Below are positions 7,867 through 17,016 of a DNA stretch of 64,000 nt, in pieces. The notes under the pieces were generated by a model. It was not told the origin of the DNA. It ran no database searches and saw nothing but the letters and a program-made list of their open reading frames with translations. The first letter of the stretch is position 1, and every line of letters begins with the position of its first letter. Source of the stretch: Streptomyces sp. SID13726 (GTDB lineage: Bacteria; Actinomycetota; Actinomycetes; Streptomycetales; Streptomycetaceae); NCBI RefSeq assembly GCF_010548375.1, contig NZ_JAAGLY010000005.1, positions 62,001 to 126,000 of the forward strand, in the 5' to 3' direction. Both the position numbers and the translations under genes were made by a program.

Positions 7867-9792
7867 TCAGCGGGGTGAGGTGATGGCCCGTGCGGCGGCC
7901 ACCTCCTGGCGTACCGGTTCCAGGACGCTGCCCGCGGGGCCGGTGAGGTCGGTGCGGACCTCGTAGAGGGTCTCGGCCTCGCGCAGGCCGTCCGCCAACT
8001 CGCGCAGTTGCAGGGCGACCTGGTCGATCTCGGCCGTCGAGGGCGGCTGGGCGCCGTGCCGGACCCGGACCCGGGCGGCCGTGGTCGCGTCCACGATCCG
8101 CTCCACGGCCACGACCAGCGGCCACCAGGCCGCCGCCCGGCGTCCGGTGGGCGGCGGTTCGGTCAGGGCCCGCTGGAACTCCGTACGGACGACCGAGAGG
8201 TCGCGGTAGAGGCGGCGGCGCATCCGGGCCCGGGCCGCCGGTTCCGCGCCCTCGGAGAACGCCGACTCGACATAGGCCGCCGTGTCCGCCACCGCGTCCG
8301 CGAGCCGGTCGCCGACCCGGGTGTGCCAGCTCTCCGGCCACAGCAGATAGCCCGCGACCAGGGCGATTCCGCAGCCCATCAGGGAGTCGAGCAGCCGTGG
8401 CATCAGCAGTGCGGTGCCCTGGTGGTTGAGGACGTCCGACAGCAGGAGGATCACCGGGGTGATCGCGGCCGTCTGATAGCCGTAGCCCCGCGGGGTGAGC
8501 GCCGGGATCAGCGGGGCCAGCAGCAGCATCACCGGGACGTCCCACCATCCGCGAGGGACCTGCGAGAGGACCGCCGCCGCGACCACCAGCCCCGCCACCG
8601 TGCCCAGCGCCCGCAGCAGCGCCCGCGAGAACACCGAGCCGAAGTCCGGCTTCAGCACGAAGGTGATCGTCAGCGCCACCCAGTAGGAGCGGGGCACGGG
8701 GACGATCGAGACCAGCGTCTGGGCCAGGCCGATGCACAGGGCCAGGCGCAGGCCGTAGCGCCAGGACGCCGCCGACAGGGCCACGTTGCGGGCGGCGCGG
8801 GCGGCGCGGACGCCGAGTCCCGCCGGGCGGCCCAGCCGGTCGTCTATGCCGCGCGGGTCCACGTCCGGTACGGCGACCACCTCGGCCGCGTGCCGCAGCG
8901 CGTGGTCGACGGCACGCGCGGTCTCCGACACCGGGACAGGGAGCTTCAGCCCGGTCGGGCCCATGTAGCCGGTCTCCACGGCCTGGGCGAGGTGCCGTAC
9001 CGCCGCCGGGATCTCCGGGTCCAGCGGCCGGCCGGAGAGATGGGCCGCGGGGGCCGCCTCCACCACCGGGGTGATCGCGTTCAACTGGGCCAGCAGCCGG
9101 GTCAGTTCGGGGCTTCTGCCGTGATGGCGGGCGCGCCGGGCGAGGATGAGGTCGTACGACTGGTTCAGGGACTGGGTGACGGCGTGCCGTGCCTCGTCGT
9201 ACTCCTCGCGGCCGCACGCGGCCATCAGCGCGGCCACCGTCCGGTAGGTGCCCGCGACCGCCGACCGCTCGGGCACCCCGGACCGCAGCGGCCAGGCGAG
9301 CAGGGCCAGCAGCAGGACGAGCAGTCCGCCGCCCGTCATCAGCAGCGGGGCCAGCCACCAGTCGCCCGGCATCGGCAGGCCCGCGCCCACCACGGAGTTC
9401 AGCAGGAGCAGCAGGCCCGAGACCGAGGCGACCGCGCCGATCGTCGAGATCATCCCGGAGACGAGCGCGACCCCGGTGACCACGCCGACGGCGAGCCAGC
9501 CCTGGCCGTACACCAGCGAGCCGAGCGTGACGCCGACCGCGCCGAACAGCTGGGGGACCGCGATGTTGAGGATGCGCATCCGGTACGCGTCGGCGGTGTC
9601 GCCGATGACCCCGGACAAGGCGCCCATGGCGGCGAGGGCGCCGTACGCGGCCTGGTCGACCGCGAGCCCGATCGCCAGGGGCAGGGTCATCGCGAGCGCG
9701 GCACGGGCCACGGCCGACCGGTTCAGGGGCGCCTGCTGGGGCTGGAGGTTCCGGACCAGCCAGTCGGGCGGGGTGAGGCCGATGCGGGACAT
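7867..9792 (-). CDS. FUSC-family membrane transporter-like protein
   Basis: 641 aa. The N-terminal half has about five to six membrane helices (LAMTLPLAIGLAVDQAAYGA; LFGAVGVTLGSLVYG; GVALVSGMISTIGAVASVSG; LLVLLLALLAWPL). A soluble stretch follows, then a second helical block (YGLRLALCIGLAQTLVSIVP; YWVALTITFVLKPDFGSVFS; VAGLVVAAAVLSQVP). The YWVALTITFVLKPDFG motif is the FUSC signature shared with aromatic-acid efflux AaeB and YccS/YhfK proteins. It is the last gene of a tight minus-strand run with an EEP-family gene (22-bp gap) and a hydrolase (10-bp gap further up). Substrate is unknown; efflux of aromatic or organic acids is the family-based guess. Confidence 0.87.
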   Translation of the reverse strand: MSRIGLTPPDWLVRNLQPQQAPLNRSAVARAALAMTLPLAIGLAVDQAAYGALAAMGALSGVIGDTADAYRMRILNIAVPQLFGAVGVTLGSLVYGQGWLAVGVVTGVALVSGMISTIGAVASVSGLLLLLNSVVGAGLPMPGDWWLAPLLMTGGGLLVLLLALLAWPLRSGVPERSAVAGTYRTVAALMAACGREEYDEARHAVTQSLNQSYDLILARRARHHGRSPELTRLLAQLNAITPVVEAAPAAHLSGRPLDPEIPAAVRHLAQAVETGYMGPTGLKLPVPVSETARAVDHALRHAAEVVAVPDVDPRGIDDRLGRPAGLGVRAARAARNVALSAASWRYGLRLALCIGLAQTLVSIVPVPRSYWVALTITFVLKPDFGSVFSRALLRALGTVAGLVVAAAVLSQVPRGWWDVPVMLLLAPLIPALTPRGYGYQTAAITPVILLLSDVLNHQGTALLMPRLLDSLMGCGIALVAGYLLWPESWHTRVGDRLADAVADTAAYVESAFSEGAEPAARARMRRRLYRDLSVVRTEFQRALTEPPPTGRRAAAWWPLVVAVERIVDATTAARVRVRHGAQPPSTAEIDQVALQLRELADGLREAETLYEVRTDLTGPAGSVLEPVRQEVAAARAITSPR

Positions 9793-9814
9793 GGCGTCAT
9801 TATGGGCGCCGAGG

Positions 9815-10762
9815 TCATCGGGACCCGTGCAGCGTGACGTCCACGAGCAGCGCCCGGTGGTCGGTGTCCGCCAGGTCCAGGAAGCGCGCGTCCCGCGCCG
9901 AGAAGTCCGCCGACACCAGCACGTGGTCGATCTGCGCGCCGATCGCCGGGGCGGTGCGGGCCGGCCAGGTCGGGGTGCGGCCGGAGCCGGCGAGGCGGGC
10001 CGCGTCGCGCAGGCCGGTGTCGAGGATCGCGCGGAAGGCCGCGTGGTCCTGGGAGGCGTTGAAGTCCCCGGCGAGGATCGCCGGGCTCCGTGCGGCCGTC
10101 GCGGCGAAGTCCCGCAGCTTTCCCAACTCCCCGCGCCACACGTCCAGTTGTCCGGGCAGCGGCGGCATCGGATGCGCGAGTTGCAGGCGTACGGCGTGAC
10201 CGCGCACGTCGGCGACGGCGCCGGGCATGCCCATCGTGGCCGGGACCGGCGGGGCCGCCCGCAGCGGGAAGCGGCTCAGGATCACCGACCCCGTCGAGCC
10301 GCCGCCCTCCACCGACCGCCGGTAGGGGTAGTCACCGGCCAGGGTCCGGCGCAGGGTGGCCGAGCAGCCGTACTCGCACTCCTCCACGAACACGACATCG
10401 GGTCGCTCCTCGCGGACGGCGGTGACGAGGGCGCCGGTGGCCCGGCCGAACTCGACGTTCGAGGTCAGGACGCGGAAGGAGGCGAGCGCCCGGCCGTCCG
10501 GTTCGCCGCCGCTGCCGTACGGCTCGACGAACCAGGCCAGCAGGCCCAGGACCACGGCCGCCCACACCGTCCCCGGCCACCAGCGGGTGAGCAGCGCGAG
10601 CGCCAGGCCCGCTCCGGCGGGCGCCAGCAGCCAGGGCAGGAAGGCGAGGAGCTGGGGGACGGGGGTGATGCCGTCGGTGTCGGCGAGACGGCAGCCCAGG
10701 ACCGCGCTCACGGCGGCGAAGAGCAGGGCGGCGGTCCAGATACCGAGGCTCCGGCGGGTCAC
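9815..10762 (-). CDS. Membrane-anchored endonuclease/exonuclease/phosphatase family protein
   Basis: 315 aa from a GTG at 10760-10762. Two to three hydrophobic helices fill the first 80 residues. An EEP (DNase I/sphingomyelinase-like) domain follows, with its marks in order: LTSNVEF, the acidic FVEECEY, LAGDFNAS, IDHVLVS and the terminal DTDHRALLVDV, supplying the metal-binding Asp/Asn/His set. Family members cleave phosphodiesters in nucleic acids or phospholipids. The membrane anchor suggests an outward-facing phosphoesterase. It lies 10 bp from the hydrolase stop upstream and 22 bp from the FUSC gene downstream, so the three probably form an operon. Confidence 0.88.
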   Translation of the reverse strand: MTRRSLGIWTAALLFAAVSAVLGCRLADTDGITPVPQLLAFLPWLLAPAGAGLALALLTRWWPGTVWAAVVLGLLAWFVEPYGSGGEPDGRALASFRVLTSNVEFGRATGALVTAVREERPDVVFVEECEYGCSATLRRTLAGDYPYRRSVEGGGSTGSVILSRFPLRAAPPVPATMGMPGAVADVRGHAVRLQLAHPMPPLPGQLDVWRGELGKLRDFAATAARSPAILAGDFNASQDHAAFRAILDTGLRDAARLAGSGRTPTWPARTAPAIGAQIDHVLVSADFSARDARFLDLADTDHRALLVDVTLHGSR

Positions 10763-10772
10763 CGTCCCGAGC

Positions 10773-11519
10773 CTACGAGCGGCTGTCGACCTTCGCCAGG
10801 AACTCCCCGAGCGCGGCGTTGAACTCCTGCGCCCGCTCCAGATTCGGCAGGTGGGCCGCGCCCTCGAACACCCTGAGCTCCGCGTCCGGGAGCGCCGCCC
10901 GCATCGCCGCCGCGTCCGCGACCGGCGTGTAGGTGTCGTCGGCGCCCACGGCGACCAGCGCCGGGACGGTGACCCGGGTCAGCAGCTCGCGGTAGTCGGG
11001 GCGGGCGGCACGGGCGCGCAGGGCCGCGGCGGCGGACTCGGGTCGGGTGGCCGTCATCATGCCGTGGACGTGGGCCTTGACCTCGGCGGAGGCGTACGGC
11101 GCGACCATCTTCTCCAGCACCTCGTCGGCGTACGGGCCCATGCCCTCGCGCAGCAGCCGGTCCGCCGCGGCGTGCCGGGCCCGCACGCCCTCGGGGGTCT
11201 CGGCCGCCGGGAAGGTGTCGGCGAGGACCAGGCCCCGGATCCGGCCGGGGAAGCGCCGGTAGCAGTCCATGACGATCTGGCCGCCCATGGACAGTCCCGC
11301 CAGCACGCAGGCCGGTACGTCGAGCCGGTCCAGCAGCGCCTCGATGTCCTCGGCGAACTGTCCGAAGGTCTCGACGGGGGACCCGGCGGGCGTGGCGCCG
11401 TAGCCGCGCAGGTCGGGGGTGATCACCCGGCGGGAGGCGGAGAACGCCTCGGTCTGCGGGTGCCACATCGTGTGGTCGAAGGGGTGGCCGTGGACAAGGA
11501 CCAGGGGGATCGCCGTCAT
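10773..11519 (-). CDS. Alpha/beta-fold hydrolase
   Basis: 248 aa from ATG 11517-11519 (MTAIPLVLVHGHPFDHTMW). The upstream extension to 11579 crosses the divergent promoter and is not credited. Hallmarks are the oxyanion HG motif (VHGHPF), the nucleophile elbow GLSMGG, the acidic residue in GADDTYTP and the catalytic His in GAAHLPNLE. This resembles 3-oxoadipate enol-lactonase/haloperoxidase-like esterases, but the substrate cannot be named. It heads a probable three-gene operon with the EEP and FUSC genes and is divergent from a MocR-type regulator 74 bp away, which may control it. Confidence 0.88.
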   Translation of the reverse strand: MTAIPLVLVHGHPFDHTMWHPQTEAFSASRRVITPDLRGYGATPAGSPVETFGQFAEDIEALLDRLDVPACVLAGLSMGGQIVMDCYRRFPGRIRGLVLADTFPAAETPEGVRARHAAADRLLREGMGPYADEVLEKMVAPYASAEVKAHVHGMMTATRPESAAAALRARAARPDYRELLTRVTVPALVAVGADDTYTPVADAAAMRAALPDAELRVFEGAAHLPNLERAQEFNAALGEFLAKVDSRS

Positions 11520-11593
11520 GTCGTCGACCCTAGGCAGCCGGTTTTCGTCGGTGCAATAAAATCTTTGTCCTCGGTGCAATCACAGGGGGACCC

Positions 11594-12937
11594 GTGCACG
11601 ACTTCCGGCGCATCGCCGACCGCATAGCCGCCGACATCGTCTCCGGGCGACTGCGTCCCGGCGAACGGCTGCCCCCGCAACGGCAGTTCGCGCGGCGGCA
11701 CGGGATCGCCCCGTCGACGGCGGAGCGGGCGTACGGCGAACTCGTGCGGCGGGGACTGGTCGTCGGCGAGGTGGGACGCGGGACCTTCGTGCGGGCGGGT
11801 GTGCCGGTGCGGCCGGGCCGGGGGATCGTCGAGGACGCGGGGGCGCCCGTCAACCTGGAGCTCAACTACCCGTCCGCGGAAGGCCAGTCCGAGCTGCTCG
11901 CCGGTGCCCTCGCGCCCCTGCTGCGGCCCGACGTGCTGACCGAGGCGCTGCGTCCCGCCGCCGCGAACGGCACCCCGGCCGCCCGTGCGGCCACGGCCGC
12001 GCTGCTCACCACGCCCGGCTGGCGGCCCGGCGCGGACCGGGTGCTGTTCACCGGCAACGCCCGCCAGGCCGTCGCCGCCGCCCTCGCCTCCCTGGTCCGG
12101 CCGGGCGGCCGGGTCGGCGTCGAGGAGCTGACGTACCCCGTGGTCAAGGAGATCGCGGCCCGGCTCGGCCTCACGCTGGTGCCGCTGGCCACGGACGCGG
12201 ACGGACTGCGGCCCGAATCGGTCGCCGCCGCGCACCGCACGGCTCCCCTGTCGGCCCTGTACGTCCAGCCGACCCTGCACAACCCGACCTCGGTGACCAT
12301 GAGCCGCGCCCGCAGGCGCCAACTCGCGCTCACCGTCGAGGACTTGGGCATCCCGGTCGTCGAGGACCGCATCTGGTCGTTCCTCGCGGACACCGACGAC
12401 CCGCTCGCGGCCCACGCGCCCGCGCTCACCCATGTCGTCGACGGGCTCTCCAAGCGGGTCGCGCCCGGCCTCACCGTGGGCTTCCTCGTCGTACCGGGGG
12501 AGCGGGTGGCGGCGGTGGCCGACGCGGTGCGGTCCGGGGGCTGGAGCGCGGGGCGGTTCGCCCTGGAGGCCGCGGCGGGGTGGATGGCGGACGGGACCGT
12601 GGCCCGCCTGGTCGGCGCCAAGCGGGCCGAAGCGGCGCGCAGGCAGCGGCTGGCGGCCCGCTGCCTGGACGGTTTCGCCGTACGCTCCGACCCGCGCGCC
12701 TACTACGCCTGGTGGGAACTCCCCGCACCCTGGCGGGCGGAGACCTTCACGGCCGCCGCCGCGGCGCTCGGCATCGCCGTCTCCCCCGGCCCCTCCTTCG
12801 CCGTGGACCCGAACCGCACCCCGGCCGCGGTACGGCTCGGCCTGGCGTCGGCCCCCACGGCGGACCTGGAACGAGCCCTGCGCACCCTCGCCGAACTCGC
12901 CGCGCGGGGCGCGGGTCAGTCCAGCAGGCCGTCGTAG
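11594..12937 (+). CDS. MocR/PdxR-type regulator (GntR HTH + aminotransferase domain)
   Basis: 447 aa from GTG 11594. A GntR-type winged HTH covers residues 1-70 (LRPGERLPPQRQFARRHGIA, then APSTAERAYGELVRRGLV). A fold-type I aminotransferase domain follows: the NARQAVAAAL cofactor region, QPTLHNPTSVTMS, VVEDRIWSFL, and the PLP-binding Lys in DGLSKRVAPG near residue 286. Proteins of this class sense PLP or amino compounds with the inactive aminotransferase domain and usually control a divergent gene, here the alpha/beta hydrolase operon. The 3' end overlaps the convergent acid phosphatase gene by 22 bp. Confidence 0.9.
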   Translation: MHDFRRIADRIAADIVSGRLRPGERLPPQRQFARRHGIAPSTAERAYGELVRRGLVVGEVGRGTFVRAGVPVRPGRGIVEDAGAPVNLELNYPSAEGQSELLAGALAPLLRPDVLTEALRPAAANGTPAARAATAALLTTPGWRPGADRVLFTGNARQAVAAALASLVRPGGRVGVEELTYPVVKEIAARLGLTLVPLATDADGLRPESVAAAHRTAPLSALYVQPTLHNPTSVTMSRARRRQLALTVEDLGIPVVEDRIWSFLADTDDPLAAHAPALTHVVDGLSKRVAPGLTVGFLVVPGERVAAVADAVRSGGWSAGRFALEAAAGWMADGTVARLVGAKRAEAARRQRLAARCLDGFAVRSDPRAYYAWWELPAPWRAETFTAAAAALGIAVSPGPSFAVDPNRTPAAVRLGLASAPTADLERALRTLAELAARGAGQSSRPS

Positions 12938-13512
12938 TCGGGCAGCTTGTAGGTGGCGTCGGCGTAACCGCCGTTCAGGTCCGTGGTGTTGTTGCCGATG
13001 TTGGCGACGACGTCGTAGCCGTTCGCCTCGATCGCCTTGCGCTGCGAGGTCTTGAAGTCCTGGACGGACTCGGTGACCAGCTGCGCGACCGTGCGGGCGT
13101 ACAGGCCGTCGACGGTGTAGCCGACCGACTTGAGGTTGGACGTGGTCACCGAGTTGAAGAGGTTGCTGCGGGCGCTGATGAAGAACACGCTCAGGCCCTT
13201 GGCATGCGCGTCCTGCGCGAGCGCCAGCACCGGCGGGGTGGCCGGGGTGGAGGTGCCGACGCCCTCGAAGTGGCTCTCCAGCGCGGTGTTGTCGATGTCC
13301 AGCACGATCGCGAGCTTGGCGCCGGAGGTGTTCGCGGCGGCCCGCTGGTCGATGTAGGTCTGCGCGGGACCGGTGACGGCGGCCACGTCGGACAGCCACT
13401 GCGCCTCGGTGACCGTCGAGTCGGCGGCCTGGGCGGGCAGCGCGGCGGCGAGCGACAGGGCGAGGCCGGTCACGGTGGCGGCGACGGCGTGGCGGGTGGT
13501 GATACGTGTCAT
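12916..13512 (-). CDS. Secreted HAD acid phosphatase (class B-like)
   Basis: 198 aa from ATG 13510-13512 (MTRITTRHAVAATVTG). A Sec signal peptide spans about residues 1-30 (LALSLAAALPAQAAD). The HAD nucleophile motif is VLDIDNTALES near residue 70. Motif II is FFISARS, and the C-terminal NIGNNTTDLNGGYAD stretch stands where the family has a GD-x-x-x-D acidic motif, here with Asn in place of Asp, so catalysis may be altered. The family (HAD superfamily, acid phosphatase pfam03767 type) dephosphorylates organic monoesters outside the cell. The next gene upstream on the same strand (13567-14442) is 54 bp away, so they could be co-transcribed. Confidence 0.87.
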   Translation of the reverse strand: MTRITTRHAVAATVTGLALSLAAALPAQAADSTVTEAQWLSDVAAVTGPAQTYIDQRAAANTSGAKLAIVLDIDNTALESHFEGVGTSTPATPPVLALAQDAHAKGLSVFFISARSNLFNSVTTSNLKSVGYTVDGLYARTVAQLVTESVQDFKTSQRKAIEANGYDVVANIGNNTTDLNGGYADATYKLPDYDGLLD

Positions 13513-13566
13513 CGTGCGAGCTCCTCGGATCACGGCGGCCACGCGGTTCGGGCCGGCGGCCGGTCG

Positions 13567-14442
13567 TCAGCTCACGTTTCCCGGGTCCGGCGTGGGGCGG
13601 GTGGCGGCCGGGGGATCACCGGGTGACACGAAGGTCATGGACTGGTCAGAAACCTGTGAGACGGGCCGGGGCGAACTCGTCTCGCGGCTTCGGAGGCGGG
13701 CACCGGCCCAGGCGGCGAGGGCGATCGTCAGGCCCAGGGCGACCAGCAGCCAGGAGGCCTGGCGCAGGGTGGCCGTCAGGGCGTCGTAGATGGCGCCCGC
13801 GGCCGGGCGGTGGGCCGGGTCGGGCAGGTCGGTGAGGGTCAGATGGCGGCCGACGGCCACGGCGAGACCCAGCAGCGCACCGCCGAGCGCCGTGCCGAGG
13901 GCGGTCGCGGTGAGCGCGCGGCGGCGGCAGGCGGCGACCGCGATGCCGGCCACGGCGAGGACCGCGGCCGTGACGGGCAGCCAGAAACCGGCGACTTCGA
14001 GCACGTCGTAGCCCTTCCGGAGACGGTCGAGCTCGGGCGCGGGGAGCACGGCGACCCGGGCCCGGGGGAGGTCCAACGGCAGGTGCTCGTAGGACAGTTG
14101 ACGCTCCACGTCGGCGAGGTCGACGGTCACCTCGTGGCTGCCGCCGTCGTGCAGCGCGCTCAGCACGGCGTCGTGGACGGCCCGGTTGCCGGCGTCCCAC
14201 GCGGCGGGGAAGGCCGGGGTGCGCGCGAAGTCGTGCACGAAGGGCCGCAGCGGCTCCGAGACCTCCCCCTCCACCGCGTCCCGCACCGCCGGGTCGGCGG
14301 CGAGCGGTGCCATCGCGGTGACGTACCGGCCGGAGTCCGCGAGCCCGTACGCCGCCCAGGCCGCCAGCGTGCCGAACGGCAGCAGCAGACAGGCCAGGGC
14401 GATCAGTACAGCCGACAGGGCGCCGCGGACACGGGGGGTCAT
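13567..14442 (-). CDS. Predicted integral membrane protein, function unknown
   Basis: 291 aa from ATG 14440-14442, with a GGAGGG ribosome site just upstream. One helix lies near the N-terminus (LSAVLIALACLLLPFGTLAAW). A roughly 120-residue extracytoplasmic region follows, then three hydrophobic helices from residue 165 (FWLPVTAAVLAVAGIAVAAC; ALGTALGGALLGLAVAVG; ASWLLVALGLTIALAAWAGA) and a polar tail. It resembles conserved streptomycete membrane proteins of unknown function. It is divergent from the SH3-domain gene 120 bp away. Confidence 0.75.
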   Translation of the reverse strand: MTPRVRGALSAVLIALACLLLPFGTLAAWAAYGLADSGRYVTAMAPLAADPAVRDAVEGEVSEPLRPFVHDFARTPAFPAAWDAGNRAVHDAVLSALHDGGSHEVTVDLADVERQLSYEHLPLDLPRARVAVLPAPELDRLRKGYDVLEVAGFWLPVTAAVLAVAGIAVAACRRRALTATALGTALGGALLGLAVAVGRHLTLTDLPDPAHRPAAGAIYDALTATLRQASWLLVALGLTIALAAWAGARLRSRETSSPRPVSQVSDQSMTFVSPGDPPAATRPTPDPGNVS

Positions 14443-14562
14443 CCCTCCAGGCAAGACGCCCGAAGGCGCCCGCGCGAGCCGTGGAGCTGGGGATTCCACC
14501 TTCCGGTGGAGGGTTCACCCGAACGGGTGTCTCATGGATCAAGGGGATGAAGGAGGCCGACC

Positions 14563-15111
14563 ATGCGCACCACTACGGCCCTGCGGACCCTGGCCGTGGC
14601 CCTGCTCACCGGCGGAACGCTCGCCGTTTCGGCGGCGGGCACGTTCGCGGCGGCAGCCCCGCCCACGTACGCCGAAGGCCACGGTGGCGGCGGTCCGATC
14701 TGGGGCACCATCGTCTCCCGCACCGCGCTCAACGTGCGGGCGGAGCCCACCACGCACTCCGCCGTCGTCGACCAGCTCTCACCGGGCAGTCAGGACCGGG
14801 TCGAGTGCATGGTCCGCGGGCAGAGCGTCAACGGCAACCCGTACTGGTACTGGTTCACCGGTGCCCAGGGATGGGTGAGCGCCGAGTTCGTCGACACCGG
14901 CTGGCGTTCCGTGCCGACCTGTGCGGATCCCTGCCCGCAGTGGAAGGACAACACCTGGAACAACGCCGACTGGAGCGACCCGAGCTGGAACTCCGGTTCC
15001 GACTCCTGGGCAGCCTCCGGCTCCGGCTCGTGGAGCGCCTCGGGCTCCTGGAGCTGGAGCGCGGCCGGATCCTCGTCGGACGCCTGGAGCTGGGTACCGG
15101 GCGCCTGGTGA
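14563..15111 (+). CDS. Secreted SH3-domain protein with Trp/Ser-rich tail
   Basis: 182 aa with a Sec signal peptide (residues 1-30, ALLTGGTLAVSAAGTFAAAA). A bacterial SH3 (SH3b) domain follows (residues 48-110: SRTALNVRAEPTTHSAVVDQ, then WYWFTGAQGWVSAEFVD), with cysteines in VECMV and PTCADPC. SH3b domains bind cell-wall peptides, so an envelope location is expected. The last 60 residues are dominated by W-S/G-S repeats (SWSASGSWSWSAAGSS), an unusual tryptophan-rich, presumably unstructured tail. A strong terminator follows the stop. Confidence 0.85.
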   Translation: MRTTTALRTLAVALLTGGTLAVSAAGTFAAAAPPTYAEGHGGGGPIWGTIVSRTALNVRAEPTTHSAVVDQLSPGSQDRVECMVRGQSVNGNPYWYWFTGAQGWVSAEFVDTGWRSVPTCADPCPQWKDNTWNNADWSDPSWNSGSDSWAASGSGSWSASGSWSWSAAGSSSDAWSWVPGAW

Positions 15112-15128
15112 GTGGAGGGATGAGGGAA

Positions 15129-15166
15129 GCGTCCGGGCCCCGGCCTCAAAGCCGGGGCCCGGACGC
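15129..15166. terminator. Bidirectional terminator
   Basis: A perfect 16-bp stem (15129-15144 with 15151-15166) and a 6-nt loop, between the convergent SH3 and small membrane protein genes. Confidence 0.88.
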
Positions 15167-15186
15167 ATGGTCCGTCAGCGTCACCG

Positions 15187-15615
15187 TCAGCGGATGCGGT
15201 TCCCCTCGCCGTCCTCGTGCGTGTAGTACCGGTAGAAGAACACCCCGAAGATCCCCGCGGCGACCGCGAGACCGACCGCCGTGGAGCGCAGCACGCTCTC
15301 CCCGCTCTGGCTGTACAGGAACCCCACCGCCGCGCCGGCGAACCCGGACTTCACAGCGGAATGCAGCTCACGCTTGAGCAGCGGAGCGAAGGTGGCCACG
15401 GCCAGGCACAGCACGATGAAGGCGACCGCCGTCACGAAGCCGAACAGCAGGTTCCAGCCGGTGATCGGCCCGCCGTCACGGCGGTTCGCCGCCGCCCAGT
15501 AGCCGTAGACGAGCCCCAGCACGACCGGGATGCCGTACCGGGCCGCCAGATGGACCTTCGGGCTGAACACGTCGGGTGTCCGGGCGAATCCGCCCGCGGG
15601 TGCCGCATGAGCCAT
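15187..15615 (-). CDS. Small membrane protein, four predicted helices
   Basis: 142 aa from ATG 15613-15615, with AGGAG upstream on the minus strand. The upstream frame extension is not used. Four hydrophobic segments are visible: YGIPVVLGLVYGYWA; LLFGFVTAVAFIVLCLAVATFA; SGFAGAAVGFLYSQ; STAVGLAVAAGIFGVFFY. The tail HEDGEGNRIR is short and charged. No functional motif is recognised. Confidence 0.75.
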   Translation of the reverse strand: MAHAAPAGGFARTPDVFSPKVHLAARYGIPVVLGLVYGYWAAANRRDGGPITGWNLLFGFVTAVAFIVLCLAVATFAPLLKRELHSAVKSGFAGAAVGFLYSQSGESVLRSTAVGLAVAAGIFGVFFYRYYTHEDGEGNRIR

Positions 15616-15861
15616 GAGGGCACTCCTCTCTCTCCACCCCCCGCTACGCCCCCGGACTACCAGAGCACACCTGCCGGCAGACCCTGGCAAGTCGAATGAC
15701 GGCACCGGCTTCGCCGTGACCCCGCCGACCGGCCGGCCCGGTCCGCGACGGGGCCGACGAGCGGGCAGGAAAGGGACGTTTGCGATCCTGAGAACTCCCC
15801 TTTGCAGCGGCACCGGTTACCGTGCTGCCGTAAGTGATCCACGGGGGATGGGGAGGGACCG

Positions 15862-17016
15862 ATGCCGGGAACCGTGCTGCTGCTCGCCGCCTCGCCGGTG
15901 GGCAAGAGCTGTCTGGTGGACGCGGCCTCCGTGCTCCCCGTCCTCGCGGCGGTGTCCCCGACCGTGCTCTCCGGCACCGACACGGCCAACGTCATCGAAC
16001 TCGCCGACCCCCTGGACCCGCAGGCCGTCCTCACCCGGCTGCGGGCCGCCGCTGCCGCACCCGGGCCGCTCACCGTGTTCGTCGCGGGCCAGCTCGCCCT
16101 GGACCGCCGCCAGCACCTGCCCCACCTCGCGCTGGCCCGCACCACACCGGCCACGGTCCGCTACACCGCGCTGCCCTGGCAGTGGATCCGCGAGGAGTTC
16201 CGGCTGCGCGCCCCGGGTTCCACGACGCTCTTCCTCGACCTGCACGCCGACGCGGACGCCTGGGCCTGGCTGCGGGCCCACGCGCTGGACTCCGGGCGCA
16301 ACAACGCGGTGTACGGGCGGATCGCGCCGCCGCCGTCCCGTCGTACGGTGGCCTCGCCGGCGTACATGAAGACGATCGCGACGATCCTGCGCAGCGGATG
16401 GCGGCCGCCGGTGGAGCAGTTGCACCAACAGGCGTTCACCAGGCTGGGACCCGACGCGTACGGGGACGTCGTACTGACGGTGCCGCCGGTTCCGGTGGCC
16501 GCCCCCGGGGGCTTCGCCGCCAGACCCCCCTACCGTCCCGAACGGCCTCGTCCCCGGACCCCGGAGGCGCCGAAGCCACCCGAGCGCCCCCAGGACCCGC
16601 ACGTCCAGATCACCGCGGCGGTCCAGGCCGGCCGGCACCAGGACGCCGACGCCCTCGCCCTGGCCCACGAGCAGGCCGCCGCGCAGGCCCACGGGTCCGC
16701 CTCCGAGCAGGCCCTGCACTGGTCCGAAGTCCGGGCGGATCTCGCGATGTTCGCCCGGGACTCGGCGCGCAGCTGCCGGATCTGGCTGACCGTGGCGGAG
16801 ACCCGGCTGGCCGGCGGACAGGCCCCGGACTCGGCGGCCGTGGAGAAGGCCGTGGACCGCGCCCACCACCAGTGGGGCCAGGTCCGCGACAAGTCCAGCG
16901 CCCAGGAACTCGGCGCCCCGCTCGCCCAGTTGCGCACCCGCGTCCCCGGCCGCCGACCCGGCGCGCTGGAGAACGTCCGCAAGCAGCTCAGGGAGTTGCA
17001 GGCGACCCCGTTCTAG
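15862..17016 (+). CDS. Uncharacterised protein, possibly a degenerate caspase-like fold
   Basis: 384 aa from ATG 15862, preceded by GGGGAGGG. Residues 1-165 alternate short strands and helices. The strand-loop VFVAGQLALD, followed by HLALARTTPATVRYTALPW and then TTLFLDLHAD, aligns by eye with caspase-like peptidases (YYAGHG ... dDCCyS), but the catalytic His and Cys positions are occupied by other residues. If right, this is a pseudo-caspase. A Pro/Arg-rich linker lies around residues 205-255. The C-terminal 125 residues are helical (ALHWSEVRADLAMFARDSAR). It shares a CTAG palindrome with the stop of the convergent M20 gene, giving a 4-bp overlap. Function is unknown. Confidence 0.7.
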   Translation: MPGTVLLLAASPVGKSCLVDAASVLPVLAAVSPTVLSGTDTANVIELADPLDPQAVLTRLRAAAAAPGPLTVFVAGQLALDRRQHLPHLALARTTPATVRYTALPWQWIREEFRLRAPGSTTLFLDLHADADAWAWLRAHALDSGRNNAVYGRIAPPPSRRTVASPAYMKTIATILRSGWRPPVEQLHQQAFTRLGPDAYGDVVLTVPPVPVAAPGGFAARPPYRPERPRPRTPEAPKPPERPQDPHVQITAAVQAGRHQDADALALAHEQAAAQAHGSASEQALHWSEVRADLAMFARDSARSCRIWLTVAETRLAGGQAPDSAAVEKAVDRAHHQWGQVRDKSSAQELGAPLAQLRTRVPGRRPGALENVRKQLRELQATPF

